The notes under the pieces: model-generated
Databases searched by the model: none
Told to the model about the DNA's origin: nothing
What the model saw: the letters and a program-made list of their open reading frames with translations, nothing else
Position numbers and translations under genes: made by a program
Origin: an uncultured Helicobacter sp.
GTDB taxonomy: Bacteria; Campylobacterota; Campylobacteria; Campylobacterales; Helicobacteraceae
Length of the DNA: 38,547 nt
Assembly (NCBI RefSeq): GCF_937906905.1
Contig: NZ_CALERY010000017.1
Location: 1 to 38,547 of the forward strand
Reading direction: 5' to 3'
Shown: piece after piece, positions 8,466 through 16,936 of the stretch
Position numbering within the stretch: the first letter of the stretch is position 1
Layout: each line of letters begins with the position of its first letter

Positions 8466-9364
8466 AGGCTACTCCATTGCGAGTTTTGTGTAGTAGGGGT
8501 TGGTCTAGCGGAGTTTGGGGAAGTGGATTTTGCTTCATTGGATTCTAGTGAGGTAGAATCCAATGAGATAAGATTAGATTCTGGTGTGTCGGTGCTGGCG
8601 TTTGGCACACCAGAATCTAGCGCGCGTAGATTTTCTCTGCCTAGGTGCTGCGGGCTAGTATGTTGCGGGTCAAAATTGTGTGCGAATGCTTGTTTAAACG
8701 CACCCTCTAGCGTAAGTCCTCCTGCAGTAAATTCCTCGATAGTTTTGTGAGCAAGCACTTGACCATGGGAGAGAAAAATTGCTTCATCAAGGATAGGCTC
8801 TACATCATGGATAAGGTGCGTGGCGATAAGCACGCTAGCATTTTTGTCGTAGTTTTCTAAAATGAGCTTAAACACCAAATCCCGTGCCACAGGATCGACT
8901 CCAGCAATTGGCTCATCAAATATATAGAGCTTGGCTTTGCGCGAGAGCATGAGAATAAGTGCGATTTTTTCTCTATTGCCTTTGGAGAGATGTTTGAGCT
9001 TCTGTTTGGGATTGAGTCCTAGCTGTGCGCAGAGAGATAGGGCTTTCCCCATGTCGAAATCGACAAAAAAATCCGCAAAAAATTTGCACGCATACTCGAA
9101 ATTCCAGTGCAGGGGAATATGATTTTTATCAGGGAGATAAGAGATATATGCTTTTGATTCATCGCTAATAGATTTGCCAAGTATTTGGACGCTGCCATCA
9201 TATTGGCGCAAAAGCCCTAGAAGCACTTTAATGAGCGTTGTTTTCCCGCTGCCATTTGGTCCAAGTAGCCCGACAATCCTGCCACTCTCTAGCTGAAGCG
9301 AGAGATTATCTATGGCTCTGGTAGAGTCGTAGGACTTGCTTAGGTGGGAGATTGTAACTAGCAT
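8462..9364 (-). CDS. ABC transporter ATP-binding protein with repeat-encoded tail
   Basis: 300 residues. Residues 1-220 are a complete ATPase (Walker A GPNGSGKTT, signature LSKGNREK, Walker B LYIFDEPIAGVD, H-loop ATHLIHD). Residues about 225-300 have no homology I recognise and are rich in S, T, N, D and E. They are encoded by two back-to-back perfect hairpins at 8535-8566 and 8575-8619, giving peptides such as LDSGVPNASTDTPESN and LISLDSTSLESNEAKS. Relatives normally end near residue 230-240. A promoter with TGCTATAAT lies 44 bases upstream (9408-9416). It partners the overlapping ABC-2 permease. Confidence 0.88.
   Translation of the reverse strand: MLVTISHLSKSYDSTRAIDNLSLQLESGRIVGLLGPNGSGKTTLIKVLLGLLRQYDGSVQILGKSISDESKAYISYLPDKNHIPLHWNFEYACKFFADFFVDFDMGKALSLCAQLGLNPKQKLKHLSKGNREKIALILMLSRKAKLYIFDEPIAGVDPVARDLVFKLILENYDKNASVLIATHLIHDVEPILDEAIFLSHGQVLAHKTIEEFTAGGLTLEGAFKQAFAHNFDPQHTSPQHLGRENLRALDSGVPNASTDTPESNLISLDSTSLESNEAKSTSPNSARPTPTTQNSQWSSL
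8535..8566. repeat. AGAATC-family hairpin 1 in the ABC ATPase tail
   Basis: Arms TCATTGGATTCTA (8535-8547) and TAGAATCCAATGA (8554-8566) match perfectly over 13 bp with a 6-base loop. Six arm pairs lie outside the shared GGATTCTA core. Confidence 0.85.
8575..8619. repeat. AGAATC-family hairpin 2 in the ABC ATPase tail
   Basis: Arms TAGATTCTGGTGTG (8575-8588) and CACACCAGAATCTA (8606-8619) match perfectly over 14 bp around a 17-base loop. In the gene frame the arms encode DSGV and TPES. Confidence 0.88.
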
Positions 9365-9407
9365 GGAACTCCTTGGAAGTCTGCTGTGTAGGAGTGGATT
9401 TACGATG

Positions 9408-9416
9408 ATTATAGCA
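9408..9416 (-). promoter_or_regulatory. Extended -10 box TGCTATAAT for the ABC ATPase gene
   Basis: On the minus strand TGC-TATAAT lies 44 bases upstream of the ATG at 9364, in the 56-base gap after the MacB-like permease gene. The same nine bases occur upstream of four other starts in this window. Confidence 0.6.
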
Positions 9417-9420
9417 GAAT

Positions 9421-10635
9421 CTACTCATAGCGCAAGGCTTTTATGGGGTCTTGCATGGAGGCTTTTTTTGCTGGAAGATAGCCAAATATCACGCCAATCC
9501 CCGCAGAAATCCCAAATGCCAGCACTGCCACACCGATGTCAAACACAAAAGGGATTAGCATAAGGTAGCTCGCTAGCCATGCGCCAAAAAACCCAACCAC
9601 CACCCCGATACACCCTCCAAGCGAGCTAATGACGATAGATTCTACTAGAAACTGCAAGAGCACTTCGCTCTCTAGTGCGCCAATAGCTAGCCGTGTGCCA
9701 ATCTCTCGTGTGCGCTCGGTAACAGAGACCAGCATGATATTCATAATCCCAATCCCGCCTACAAACAAGCTCATACTTGCAATCGCACCTAGAAATATTG
9801 TCATTGTTTTTGTCGCCTCTTCCATAGCCCGTGCCATTTCTTTTGTGTCCCAGATGTCAAAGCGCTCTTTTTGTCCTTCTTGTGGTGGGCGGATTTGGAG
9901 CATGATCTCGCGTAATTTAGCTGCTGCTAGCACACTATCTACACCATCATCGAGCGAGATGAGCACCTGGGAGATGAAAAACGGGCTACTAGTGCCAAAG
10001 ACGAAGTTTGAGAAGGCTTTTAGTGGGAGCAAAATGATATTGTCTTGGTCATTCCCTCGTGCGCCTTGTCCTTTGGATTCTAGCACTCCTACGATCTCAC
10101 ACATGCTATCGCGTATGCGCACCCGAGCACCGAGCGGATTCTCTGTGCCAAATAGCTCTTTGACCATGCTTGTGCCCACAAGGCACATTCGCGCCCCACT
10201 TTCATACTCTCGCTCTTCAATTACCCGCCCAGAATCTAGCTGCCACATCGTAGCAGCTAGATAGCCAGAATCCACTCCACTTACCATGACTTGCGCACTT
10301 TTGCCTCCATAGCGCACGAGTGTTTGGGTTGAAGCTATGGGTGCTATGGCGCGCGCTTGTGTGAAAGTGTTGCGCACGATTGCTACTTCGGCAGTGCTGA
10401 AATTGCGCTGCAGACTCCCGCCAGCACTGCTAAAGCCTCGCGCTGGATTTAGAGTGATGATATTGCTACCTAGGCTTTTTATCTGGTTTTGGATATTTAC
10501 TTTGACTCCATTGCCAATGGCAATCATAATAACCACGCTCGCCACACCGATGATAACACCTAGCATGGTAAGAAACGCACGCAACATATTTCTGTAGATT
10601 TGCTTAAAAGCTAGGATTAGTGCATTTATGATCAT
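9421..10635 (-). CDS. MacB-type ABC exporter permease
   Basis: 404 residues: one N-terminal membrane segment (about 17-45), a large periplasmic domain (about 45-280, MacB_PCD type) and three C-terminal segments (FtsX family), with the coupling motif TRLAIGAL. In MacAB-TolC systems this half moves substrates such as lipoproteins, toxins or macrolides by mechanotransmission. Here the ATPase is a separate gene overlapping by four bases upstream, unlike the fused E. coli MacB. No outer-membrane TolC gene is adjacent. LESKGQ at about residue 185 is repeat-word encoded. Confidence 0.88.
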   Translation of the reverse strand: MIINALILAFKQIYRNMLRAFLTMLGVIIGVASVVIMIAIGNGVKVNIQNQIKSLGSNIITLNPARGFSSAGGSLQRNFSTAEVAIVRNTFTQARAIAPIASTQTLVRYGGKSAQVMVSGVDSGYLAATMWQLDSGRVIEEREYESGARMCLVGTSMVKELFGTENPLGARVRIRDSMCEIVGVLESKGQGARGNDQDNIILLPLKAFSNFVFGTSSPFFISQVLISLDDGVDSVLAAAKLREIMLQIRPPQEGQKERFDIWDTKEMARAMEEATKTMTIFLGAIASMSLFVGGIGIMNIMLVSVTERTREIGTRLAIGALESEVLLQFLVESIVISSLGGCIGVVVGFFGAWLASYLMLIPFVFDIGVAVLAFGISAGIGVIFGYLPAKKASMQDPIKALRYE

Positions 10636-11336
10636 GGCATGTCTTTGGAATTTTTAGATTCTGGCGTGTTTTGATCGATTTGAATTTGTCCATCAAAAAA
10701 ATGCAGCTCACGCGAGGCGTAGCGTGCCATATCGCTTTCGTGTGTTACCATGAGGATTGTAACGCCTAGCTCGCGATTAAGCGAGGTGAGCAGCTCCATG
10801 ATTTCCACAGAGCGAGTAGAATCTAGATTCCCCGTAGGCTCATCAGCGATGAGAAACATCGGCTCTTGCGCGATTGCTCGAGCGATTGCTACGCGCTGCT
10901 GCTGCCCACCACTTAGCTCGTTGCTTAGATGTCCTGCCCAGCGCGCAAGCCCCACGCGCTCAAGCGCATTCATGGCTTTAGCATGGCGGGATTTTTTATC
11001 CAAGCCTTTGTAGAGTAAGGGAAGCTCGACATTTTCTAGCGCAGATGTGCGCGAGAGTAGATTAAACCCCTGAAATACAAACCCTATGCAAAATCGCCGC
11101 ACCATCGCGCGCTGCTTGCGTGAGAGCGTAGTGATCTCTAGACCATTGAAGTAATAATGCCCAGAAGTGAGAGAGTCTAGGCAGCCAAGGATATTTGCCA
11201 TGGTGGATTTCCCCGAGCCAGATGGTCCCATAAGTGCGATAAATTCGCCCCGCTCTATGCGCAAATCCACCCCGCGCAGGGCATGGTAGCCTGTGTCATA
11301 GGCTTTGTGGGCACTTTCTAGGGAGATGAAGCTCAT
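10632..11336 (-). CDS. MacB/LolD-type ABC exporter ATPase
   Basis: 234 residues. Walker A GPSGSGKST (37-45), signature LSGGQQQRVA, Walker B LIADEPTGNLD and H-loop VTHE are all present, as in LolD/MacB ATPases. The C-terminus ends NTPESKNSKDMP, a single repeat-word peptide (TPES). It overlaps the downstream permease gene by four bases and the upstream adaptor gene by four bases, so the three products form one tripartite-type exporter. Confidence 0.9.
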   Translation of the reverse strand: MSFISLESAHKAYDTGYHALRGVDLRIERGEFIALMGPSGSGKSTMANILGCLDSLTSGHYYFNGLEITTLSRKQRAMVRRFCIGFVFQGFNLLSRTSALENVELPLLYKGLDKKSRHAKAMNALERVGLARWAGHLSNELSGGQQQRVAIARAIAQEPMFLIADEPTGNLDSTRSVEIMELLTSLNRELGVTILMVTHESDMARYASRELHFFDGQIQIDQNTPESKNSKDMP

Positions 11337-12586
11337 TTTTGCTGCATTTGCGTGATGATTTGTGTATTTGGCGAGAGAGTAGGGCGCAGAATCTGCACAT
11401 GCACACCATCGCTAATCCCTATCTCTACTTCTAGCGGGGTAGGCTTGCTATTTTCGAGGAGATAGATTGTTTTGCTGGGCTTTTTGGATTGGGCAATGCT
11501 GTTTGTGCGGCGTGGTGGCGGGGCATTAAAGGAGAAAGATTTTTTCTTGCTACTATCCATAGATTTTGGTGGCTCGAAAAATAGCGCACTCACAGGGACT
11601 GCTTGGGCATTATCTTGGGTTTGGACAATAATTGTCGCGCTCGCACTCATACCAGGGCGTAAGAGATTTTGGCTATTATCGACAAGAATTCTCGTCTCAT
11701 AGCTAATGATGTTGTTTGTGCTATCTTGCGTGGCGGCGTAGCTCACACGATCGACTTTGGCATAAAAATCCTTATCGGGATAGGCATCAACGCGAAAACG
11801 CACCTCCTGTCCTGCTTGCACACTGCCGATGTCAGATTCTGCGACATGCACGATGAGACTCATTTGCTCGAGACTTTTTGCGAGCTTGAAGAGTGTGGGT
11901 GTTTGAAAACTTGCTGCTACGGTTTGTCCTGGGTCGATTTTGCGCTCTAGGACAATGCCATTTATAGGGCTTATGATAATGGAGTTTTTGATGTCTATCT
12001 CGCTGCTGCGCACATCGGATTCTATATTTTTGATATTAGAGGCATTAACTTGGACATTGCGCTTAGCGCTTTCATATTCAAGCTGGGCGCTGTGGAGATC
12101 AAGCTGGGAGGGGGATTTCCCGCCTGTGCGTTCATAGAGTGCTTTTAGGCGCTCATAACTCCATTTGGTAGTTTTCTCTGTGGTGAGGCTTAGCTGGTAT
12201 TGCGCGCGCGCGGATTCTAGGTTGGCTTTTTGTTTATTGAGCGTTTGAAGGAGCTTTTCGGGGTTGATTTTGGCAAGCACTTCGCCCTCTTTGACATGGT
12301 CGTTGATATCGACAAAAACTTCCTGAATCCGCCCAGAAATCTGGCTGCCTACCTCCACGGTGTCTAGCGGTTGAAGTGTGCCGGCTGCAGAGATGGTTTG
12401 AGTGATTGAAGCTCTCTGTGGTGAGGTGGTTTTATAGATATAGGTGGTGCGATCATGTAAAATCCACCATGCTAGCAGTGCTACACCCACGCCTACGGCG
12501 ATGATAGCGCCAATAATCCACGCACGCTTGCGTCTTTTGTTTTGGCGATTTGGCTGGAGCAAGGCTTGCATTTGTGTAGTATCCAC
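11333..12586 (-). CDS. MacA-like periplasmic adaptor (membrane fusion protein)
   Basis: About 417 residues: a basic N-terminus and membrane anchor (AWIIGAIIAVGVGVALLAWW), then barrel-sandwich/lipoyl halves (VEVGSQISGRIQEVFVDIND; GIVLERKIDPGQTV), an alpha-hairpin coiled coil between them, a beta-barrel domain and a membrane-proximal domain. This is the RND/MacA adaptor fold. I choose GTG 12586, with AAAGGA about five bases upstream, over the TTG at 12628, which lacks a ribosome site. TGCTACAAT on the minus strand (12654-12662) is a likely -10 box. First gene of the exporter operon. Confidence 0.88.
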   Translation of the reverse strand: MDTTQMQALLQPNRQNKRRKRAWIIGAIIAVGVGVALLAWWILHDRTTYIYKTTSPQRASITQTISAAGTLQPLDTVEVGSQISGRIQEVFVDINDHVKEGEVLAKINPEKLLQTLNKQKANLESARAQYQLSLTTEKTTKWSYERLKALYERTGGKSPSQLDLHSAQLEYESAKRNVQVNASNIKNIESDVRSSEIDIKNSIIISPINGIVLERKIDPGQTVAASFQTPTLFKLAKSLEQMSLIVHVAESDIGSVQAGQEVRFRVDAYPDKDFYAKVDRVSYAATQDSTNNIISYETRILVDNSQNLLRPGMSASATIIVQTQDNAQAVPVSALFFEPPKSMDSSKKKSFSFNAPPPRRTNSIAQSKKPSKTIYLLENSKPTPLEVEIGISDGVHVQILRPTLSPNTQIITQMQQK

Positions 12587-12653
12587 GGCATTCCTTTTGT
12601 GGTATTGGCACTTAGATTTTGCACGCAATTTTAGGAGCTCAAGTGCGGCGCGT

Positions 12654-12662
12654 ATTGTAGCA
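12654..12662 (-). promoter_or_regulatory. Extended -10 box TGCTACAAT before the MacA-like gene
   Basis: Minus-strand TGC-TACAAT lies about 68 bases upstream of the GTG start chosen for the adaptor gene, in the gap after the carbohydrate cassette. One mismatch from the TGCTATAAT form seen elsewhere here. Confidence 0.45.
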
Positions 12663-12667
12663 GAATT

Positions 12668-12687
12668 GTAGCTACTAGTAGAGCTAC
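12668..12687 (-). terminator. Short hairpin between the carbohydrate cassette and the MacA-like gene
   Basis: GTAGCT (12668-12673) pairs with AGCTAC (12682-12687) around an 8-base loop, just past the stop of the FAD oxidoreductase gene. It is short and has no U-run, so support is weak. Confidence 0.3.
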
Positions 12688-12695
12688 TCTATGGG

Positions 12696-13889
12696 CTAGA
12701 GTATGAATCCTAGCTCGGTGTGTAGGCAATGTGTGATATCGTAGATATTGTCGATTTTGCCGCCCATAATCGTGCAAAATCCCTTTATCCCATAATCCTT
12801 GGCAAAAACAATAGGTCTGCCATCATCGAGCTCATTTTTGGTCTGGAGGGTTTTTATCTCATAGAGTGAGTCGATGTATTGTAGGGATTCTAGGATTGGG
12901 ATATATCGTTTGGCATCTGCTAGCATAAGTGGGAAATTACTACGCGGTGCATGTGTGAAATCCCCTAGCAGCTTGTAAGGATCTGGGTGAGAATCATGCT
13001 TAGATTCTGGGGTGTTTGTATTGGAATCCACCCAGGCATAATGCGGTGTATAGCGCACATGACTTAGTGTATAGCATTCACGAGCAGGGTAGGGCATGAG
13101 TGAGAAAAATGCTCCGTCCATAATAGTAAAAGAGAGATGATGTAATGTTTCAGGGACTTGCACAAGAGCCATTTCTGTGAGCTCATATTTGAGTGATAGG
13201 GGTGGGAGATTAGAATTTATCAGCAAGGTGTTGATCCCAGCGTAGGTGCAGTTTAGCACCAGGGGAGCGCATAAGCGATGTGATGATGAATGGGGCTTGG
13301 AAGTAGATTCTGGTGTAATATGCACGATCACTTGCCCTTGAGCTTCTTGCCCTATGGAATGCGCACGCGTATGATAGAGAATCTCTACACCACTGGATTC
13401 TAGCTTTTCTTTGAGTATTTCGCGCAGTATGTTGGCATTGAAAGCAAATTCTCGCACTTTAAATACATCACTAATGCGATATGGATCGCATAGGGATTTG
13501 ATTGTATCAGGGGCTGGCTCTATGGGAATATTAAATTGCTTAAAAAGCCGATAAAACTGCGTGCTAGAGATTTTTGATCCAATGCGCGCTAGGCAATAGT
13601 ATTTTTCAAACTCTTGCATAATCGCTGGTGCAAATTCTGTGCAGAATGTGCGAAAATGTCGCGCGCTACTAAGTGCTGTGCTAAGGCTTCTTGGGTAGTG
13701 GTAGCCATTATGCACGCGGGCTTGGTTGTTAAGGCTTGCGTGTAGCAGCAGATCACCTAGGCGCTCAATGAGCAGGACCTTTTGATAGGATTTTCTAGCT
13801 TGCAGCGCGATACATGCCCCAAAAAATCCGCCCCCGATGACAACGCAGTCATATCGCTTCAAGCGCGGGGAAGCATAGTAAGGGTTCAT
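12696..13889 (-). CDS. FAD-dependent oxidoreductase (DAO family) of a carbohydrate cassette
   Basis: 397 residues with an N-terminal Rossmann FAD-binding motif (VVIGGGFFGACIAL, about 16-29) and a DAO-like body ending KGFCTIMGGKIDNIYD. The exact substrate is unknown. It is the last of four tightly spaced genes with two glycosyltransferases and a Gfo/Idh oxidoreductase, which suggests oxidation or modification of a sugar or a lipid-linked precursor. Two repeat-word peptides occur: ITPESTSKPHSSSH (about 200) and NTNTPESKHDSHPD (about 295). The start ATG follows AAAGGAAACC. Confidence 0.82.
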   Translation of the reverse strand: MNPYYASPRLKRYDCVVIGGGFFGACIALQARKSYQKVLLIERLGDLLLHASLNNQARVHNGYHYPRSLSTALSSARHFRTFCTEFAPAIMQEFEKYYCLARIGSKISSTQFYRLFKQFNIPIEPAPDTIKSLCDPYRISDVFKVREFAFNANILREILKEKLESSGVEILYHTRAHSIGQEAQGQVIVHITPESTSKPHSSSHRLCAPLVLNCTYAGINTLLINSNLPPLSLKYELTEMALVQVPETLHHLSFTIMDGAFFSLMPYPARECYTLSHVRYTPHYAWVDSNTNTPESKHDSHPDPYKLLGDFTHAPRSNFPLMLADAKRYIPILESLQYIDSLYEIKTLQTKNELDDGRPIVFAKDYGIKGFCTIMGGKIDNIYDITHCLHTELGFIL

Positions 13890-13907
13890 GGTTGGTTTCC
13901 TTTGGTG

Positions 13908-14840
13908 TTAGGCGATATTGGCTTTCGCGTGGGCTTGCTCTAGGAGCTGGAGTGTTAGCGTGCAAAGGCGCTCATGGTAGTGGTAGGTTTGTTTATCTAT
14001 GATTGCTTTTGTAAAGTTGTCTAGGGATAGTATGAGATTTTGAGACTCATCATAGATAGGGAGTGGGCTTAAGCTTTTATGTTTGGAGCTTGGCTCTATG
14101 GTAAGCGGGGTTGGAGAGAGCATATTGACACAAAGTGTCAAATCCCTAGAATCTGTATCTTCCGGGCTGCTTTGTTGATTATGCGCAGTTGTGTTATTGG
14201 TTTGTATTTGTAGGATTCTGGTTTTAGATTGTGCTAGTAGTGAGCATTCCAGAGATATTGGGCATTCACTAGATTCTAGCACTACTCGTGCGCTCTGCAA
14301 GCCGGAGTCGAAAAACTCACATTCTACCACGCGCACATTGTGGAGTATCCCTTGAGCCTCCATAGCGGCAAATACGCTCAAATAATGCACACCAAGCACT
14401 TCTAGCACACTTTCATTTGCATAGAATCTGCCATATTGACAAATCTTGGCATGAATGGATTGTATGCTTGCTTGCTCCAGTAGCTCTAGCGCATGTCCAA
14501 TACTGCGTGAAAAAGTGTAGATATAGTTTGTAAAAAGCACACGATTTCTTTTGCGCGCTAAGGATTGTAGTGTTGTGAGTTGGGCAAGCGTTGTGGTTGT
14601 GGGCTTTTCGATAAAGACATCGCAGTTGCACTCTAGCGCAAGCTGGGCTAGAGAGAAGTGAGAATGCAGTGGAGTAGCGATAAATGCGACATCAGCAGAT
14701 TCTAGGGATTTGTATAGGTGGCTTGGCTCCACATTACTACCTAAAATCTCAAGTAAATCATAATACTCCTGAATATATCGAGCTAGAATCTCTCCCCAAT
14801 ACCCTCTGCCTAGTAGAAGTGCTTTTTGCTTGTGCCTCAT
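13908..14840 (-). CDS. Gfo/Idh/MocA-family NAD(P)-dependent oxidoreductase
   Basis: 310 residues. The N-terminal Rossmann motif GRGYWG (11-16) and the catalytic-region motif VFIEKPTTTT are those of Gfo/Idh/MocA sugar dehydrogenases. The C-terminal half is less conserved and includes a 25-residue polar segment around TTAHNQQSSPEDTDSRD containing repeat-word codons. It overlaps the upstream GT2 gene by four bases and lies 18 bases before the FAD oxidoreductase. I infer a role in making a modified nucleotide- or lipid-linked sugar. Confidence 0.85.
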   Translation of the reverse strand: MRHKQKALLLGRGYWGEILARYIQEYYDLLEILGSNVEPSHLYKSLESADVAFIATPLHSHFSLAQLALECNCDVFIEKPTTTTLAQLTTLQSLARKRNRVLFTNYIYTFSRSIGHALELLEQASIQSIHAKICQYGRFYANESVLEVLGVHYLSVFAAMEAQGILHNVRVVECEFFDSGLQSARVVLESSECPISLECSLLAQSKTRILQIQTNNTTAHNQQSSPEDTDSRDLTLCVNMLSPTPLTIEPSSKHKSLSPLPIYDESQNLILSLDNFTKAIIDKQTYHYHERLCTLTLQLLEQAHAKANIA

Positions 14841-15649
14841 GCTTTGTCTCTTGGCTGGATTTCTGCTTTAAACCTAGATCTAAGTCGCCAAATCTCACGC
14901 AAATATGTGCGCGCAAGGGGTAGGACTTTGACTTTTGACTCTGTGGCTTCATCAGCCCATTGTATTGGGATTTCCGTGATGGATAGCCCTAAATGCTCGG
15001 CAATAATGAGCATTTGTGCGCAATAAAACCACCCATCATCATCGCTGCAGTGTGATTTTAGTAGCTCTGCTGTGCTGGCATGATAGAATTTAAACCCACA
15101 CATCGCATCGCTAAAGCGCACTTTTAGCACTGCGTGCAATATTGCATTAAGTCCCCATGAGCAGATTTCGCGCTTTAGGCTTCTGCCAATAACTTTTGCG
15201 CCTTTAAGCAGTCTTGATCCCACGATAATTTGGGTGCTAGCACAAAGTGCAGTATAGACTTCTTTGATATGCTTGATGTCAGTAGATAGATCAATATCCA
15301 TATAGCCTATAAATGCACAAGGCTCTTGATCTTTGCGTGTGGCATTATGATTGATCGCGCTGCGTAGTGCTAGACCTACGCCTCTTTTTTCTAAGCGTAG
15401 GTATTCCACTTTTAGCTTAGATTCTAGGATTGCAGAATCTACCTTGCTAGAATCCAAGCTGGCATATCGCGCGCATAGATGTTTGGCAATCTCTGGCGTG
15501 CGATCGCTTGAGCCATTATCTACGATAGTAATGATACAGGGGATTTGCTCTTGCAATAGGAATGCAGCAGCTTTGTCTATACCTGCTGCAAGGCGTTTTT
15601 CCTCATTGAGCACGGGGAATATGATATTAAGCACAGGAGCTTTTGGCAT
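14837..15649 (-). CDS. GT2 glycosyltransferase (dolichol-phosphate glucosyltransferase-like)
   Basis: 270 residues of a GT-A fold family-2 enzyme: VLNEEKR at the start, VDNGSSDRT nucleotide-binding loop, and the metal-binding MDIDLSTD (DxD). FSDAMCGFKFY and GWFYCAQMLIIAE match the polyprenyl-phosphate glycosyltransferase subgroup, so it probably charges undecaprenyl phosphate with a sugar. Residues about 65-81 (SLDSSKVDSAILESKLK) are encoded by an inverted repeat (15418-15441) and nearby repeat words, interrupting the family alignment. Its start lies 12 bases after the phase-variable gene. Confidence 0.87.
   Translation of the reverse strand: MPKAPVLNIIFPVLNEEKRLAAGIDKAAAFLLQEQIPCIITIVDNGSSDRTPEIAKHLCARYASLDSSKVDSAILESKLKVEYLRLEKRGVGLALRSAINHNATRKDQEPCAFIGYMDIDLSTDIKHIKEVYTALCASTQIIVGSRLLKGAKVIGRSLKREICSWGLNAILHAVLKVRFSDAMCGFKFYHASTAELLKSHCSDDDGWFYCAQMLIIAEHLGLSITEIPIQWADEATESKVKVLPLARTYLREIWRLRSRFKAEIQPRDKA
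15418..15441. repeat. AGAATC-family hairpin in the GT2 gene
   Basis: Arms TAGATTCT (15418-15425) and AGAATCTA (15434-15441) enclose an 8-base loop; a third copy (CTAGAATCC) follows at about 15448. The frame stays open. Confidence 0.7.
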
Positions 15650-15661
15650 GGATTCTCCTCC

Positions 15662-16697
15662 TTAGGGTTGGCGAGTGGGCGGGATTTTTGGGATTGCTGT
15701 GATATTGCGCTCATACATATCGAGCACCACAGAGCTTTGCTCATCAATGATTTCATAAGGAGTTGCGCCTTTTTGGCGTATTAGGAGCACGCGCAGATAT
15801 TCTCCCATGATAGAGAGTGTAAGAAAAAGCCCAGTATTCATTACGACCATGTAAAGAGAAGTTGAAGTCCAGCCCTGTGTAATATGTGGAAGAAAGAGAA
15901 AAGAGCTCACGATATAGAGTGTATATAAGCCATTAAAAAGAGCAAGCAACAAGCATAAGCAAGTGCCTAGTCGCAGCAGCCTGTAAGAGCTGGTAATAAT
16001 AAGGTCAAGTCCTAAGTGGATAGAGTTTTTGATTGGTTTGTTTGCAGGTTTAAGCGGTGTGTATGGGAGCTTGCAAATCCGCAATGTTTTATCAAAATTT
16101 ACAAAACGAAGCAGAGATATATCGCCCTGTGTGCGTAAAATTGTGTTGATCACTTTGCGGGAGAGCACACAAAACTCACTCAAAGACTCTTGACCATCAC
16201 CATTGCCAAAAATTGAAAATGTCTTGTAGAAAATCTTTGAGATGAGGTTTTGGAGTGGATTGTGGAGCTTTGTCTCTCGCACACCTATAATCGCATCATA
16301 ATCTTGCGCGCGCTCTAGCATAGCAATGGCAGAATCTATAGGATCGACTTCTGGGGTGAAGAATAATACATAATCCCCGATACACTCTTGCAGGAAAATT
16401 GTGTATTGCAATGAGCCTAGATTCTCATAACTGCTTATGGGTGATGAGATTTGCAGGATTCTGCAGTTAGGGATTGCTTGGGTGATATGCGCGTTAGAAT
16501 CTAGTGAAAACGGGGGGGGGGGGAAGATGTAGCTCGCCAGCAGCGCCACTAGCAGCTTTCATATCACCAAACAAGGGGTTTAGCAAAAGAATCTCAAAAT
16601 ACATAAAATGCTTGCTCAACGCCAGCTGGAGCGTGCGCAGGGAGTTAGGTGTGATGTGCTGCTGCAAAATGGCAATAGAGATGATATTTTGTCGCAT
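15662..16697 (-). CDS. Phase-variable GT2/GtrB-like glycosyltransferase, out of frame here
   Basis: Two reading frames form one gene across a C12 tract (16512-16523). From ATG 16697 (GAGGG upstream) 67 residues are read, ending PPPPVFTRF at 16494. Loss of one C would join this to the second frame (PPPPFSLDSNAH...), giving a protein of about 344 residues. The body resembles lipid-linked GT2 enzymes: ECIGDYVLFFTPEVD, a mid-domain, and two C-terminal membrane segments (about LRLGTCLCLLLALFNGLYTLYI and TSLYMVVMNTGLFLTLSIMG) before a ~50-residue cytoplasmic tail. A canonical DxD is not evident. The alternative GTG at 16549 lacks a ribosome site. First gene of the cassette, so the off state may also reduce downstream expression. 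Confidence 0.85.
16512..16523. repeat. G12/C12 homopolymer tract (phase switch)
   Basis: Twelve consecutive G on the plus strand (C on the coding strand). Eleven or fourteen would restore the frame of the surrounding glycosyltransferase gene; twelve gives a stop 6 codons after the tract. Confidence 0.92.
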
Positions 16698-16750
16698 AAA
16701 TCCCTCGATATCGTAATTTGATAGCTAAATGGGTAGGTAAAATGTGCGGG

Positions 16751-16759
16751 ATTATAGCA
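16751..16759 (-). promoter_or_regulatory. Extended -10 box TGCTATAAT for the carbohydrate cassette
   Basis: Minus-strand TGC-TATAAT lies 54 bases upstream of the ATG at 16697. A small inverted repeat, GCTTGT-AGCA-ACAAGC (16768-16783), overlaps where the -35 region would be. Confidence 0.65.
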
Positions 16760-16814
16760 TAAATCATGCTTGTAGCAACAAGCGAAATGGCTGCTTTTGC
16801 ATGGGCTTGTTGTT

Positions 16815-16823
16815 TGCTATAAA
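16815..16823 (+). promoter_or_regulatory. Extended -10 box TGCTATAAA, probable rplY promoter
   Basis: Plus-strand TGC-TATAAA lies 113 bases upstream of the rplY ATG, divergent from the cassette promoter. The leader between them contains facing repeat words (GATTCTAG at 16870-16877, CTAGAATC at 16889-16896) that could fold. Confidence 0.5.
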
Positions 16824-16936
16824 GCTTCCCTAAAGCAAATTCCAGCTACAATCGCGGGCTGTTTCTAAGGATTCTAGCCCAATGCTAGCTAGAATCTACA
16901 AGAAGCTTTATTAAGACAACAACGAAAGGATACACA

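Noticed and set aside
11472..11950. Plus-strand open frames opposite the MacA-like gene and similar antisense frames elsewhere
   Set aside because: They mirror the codon pattern of well-supported genes, lack ribosome sites and show no recognisable protein.
16494..16549. GTG 16549 as the real start of the glycosyltransferase
   Set aside because: No ribosome site, and it would drop the N-terminal part of the enzyme; the poly-C joined frame explains both pieces better.
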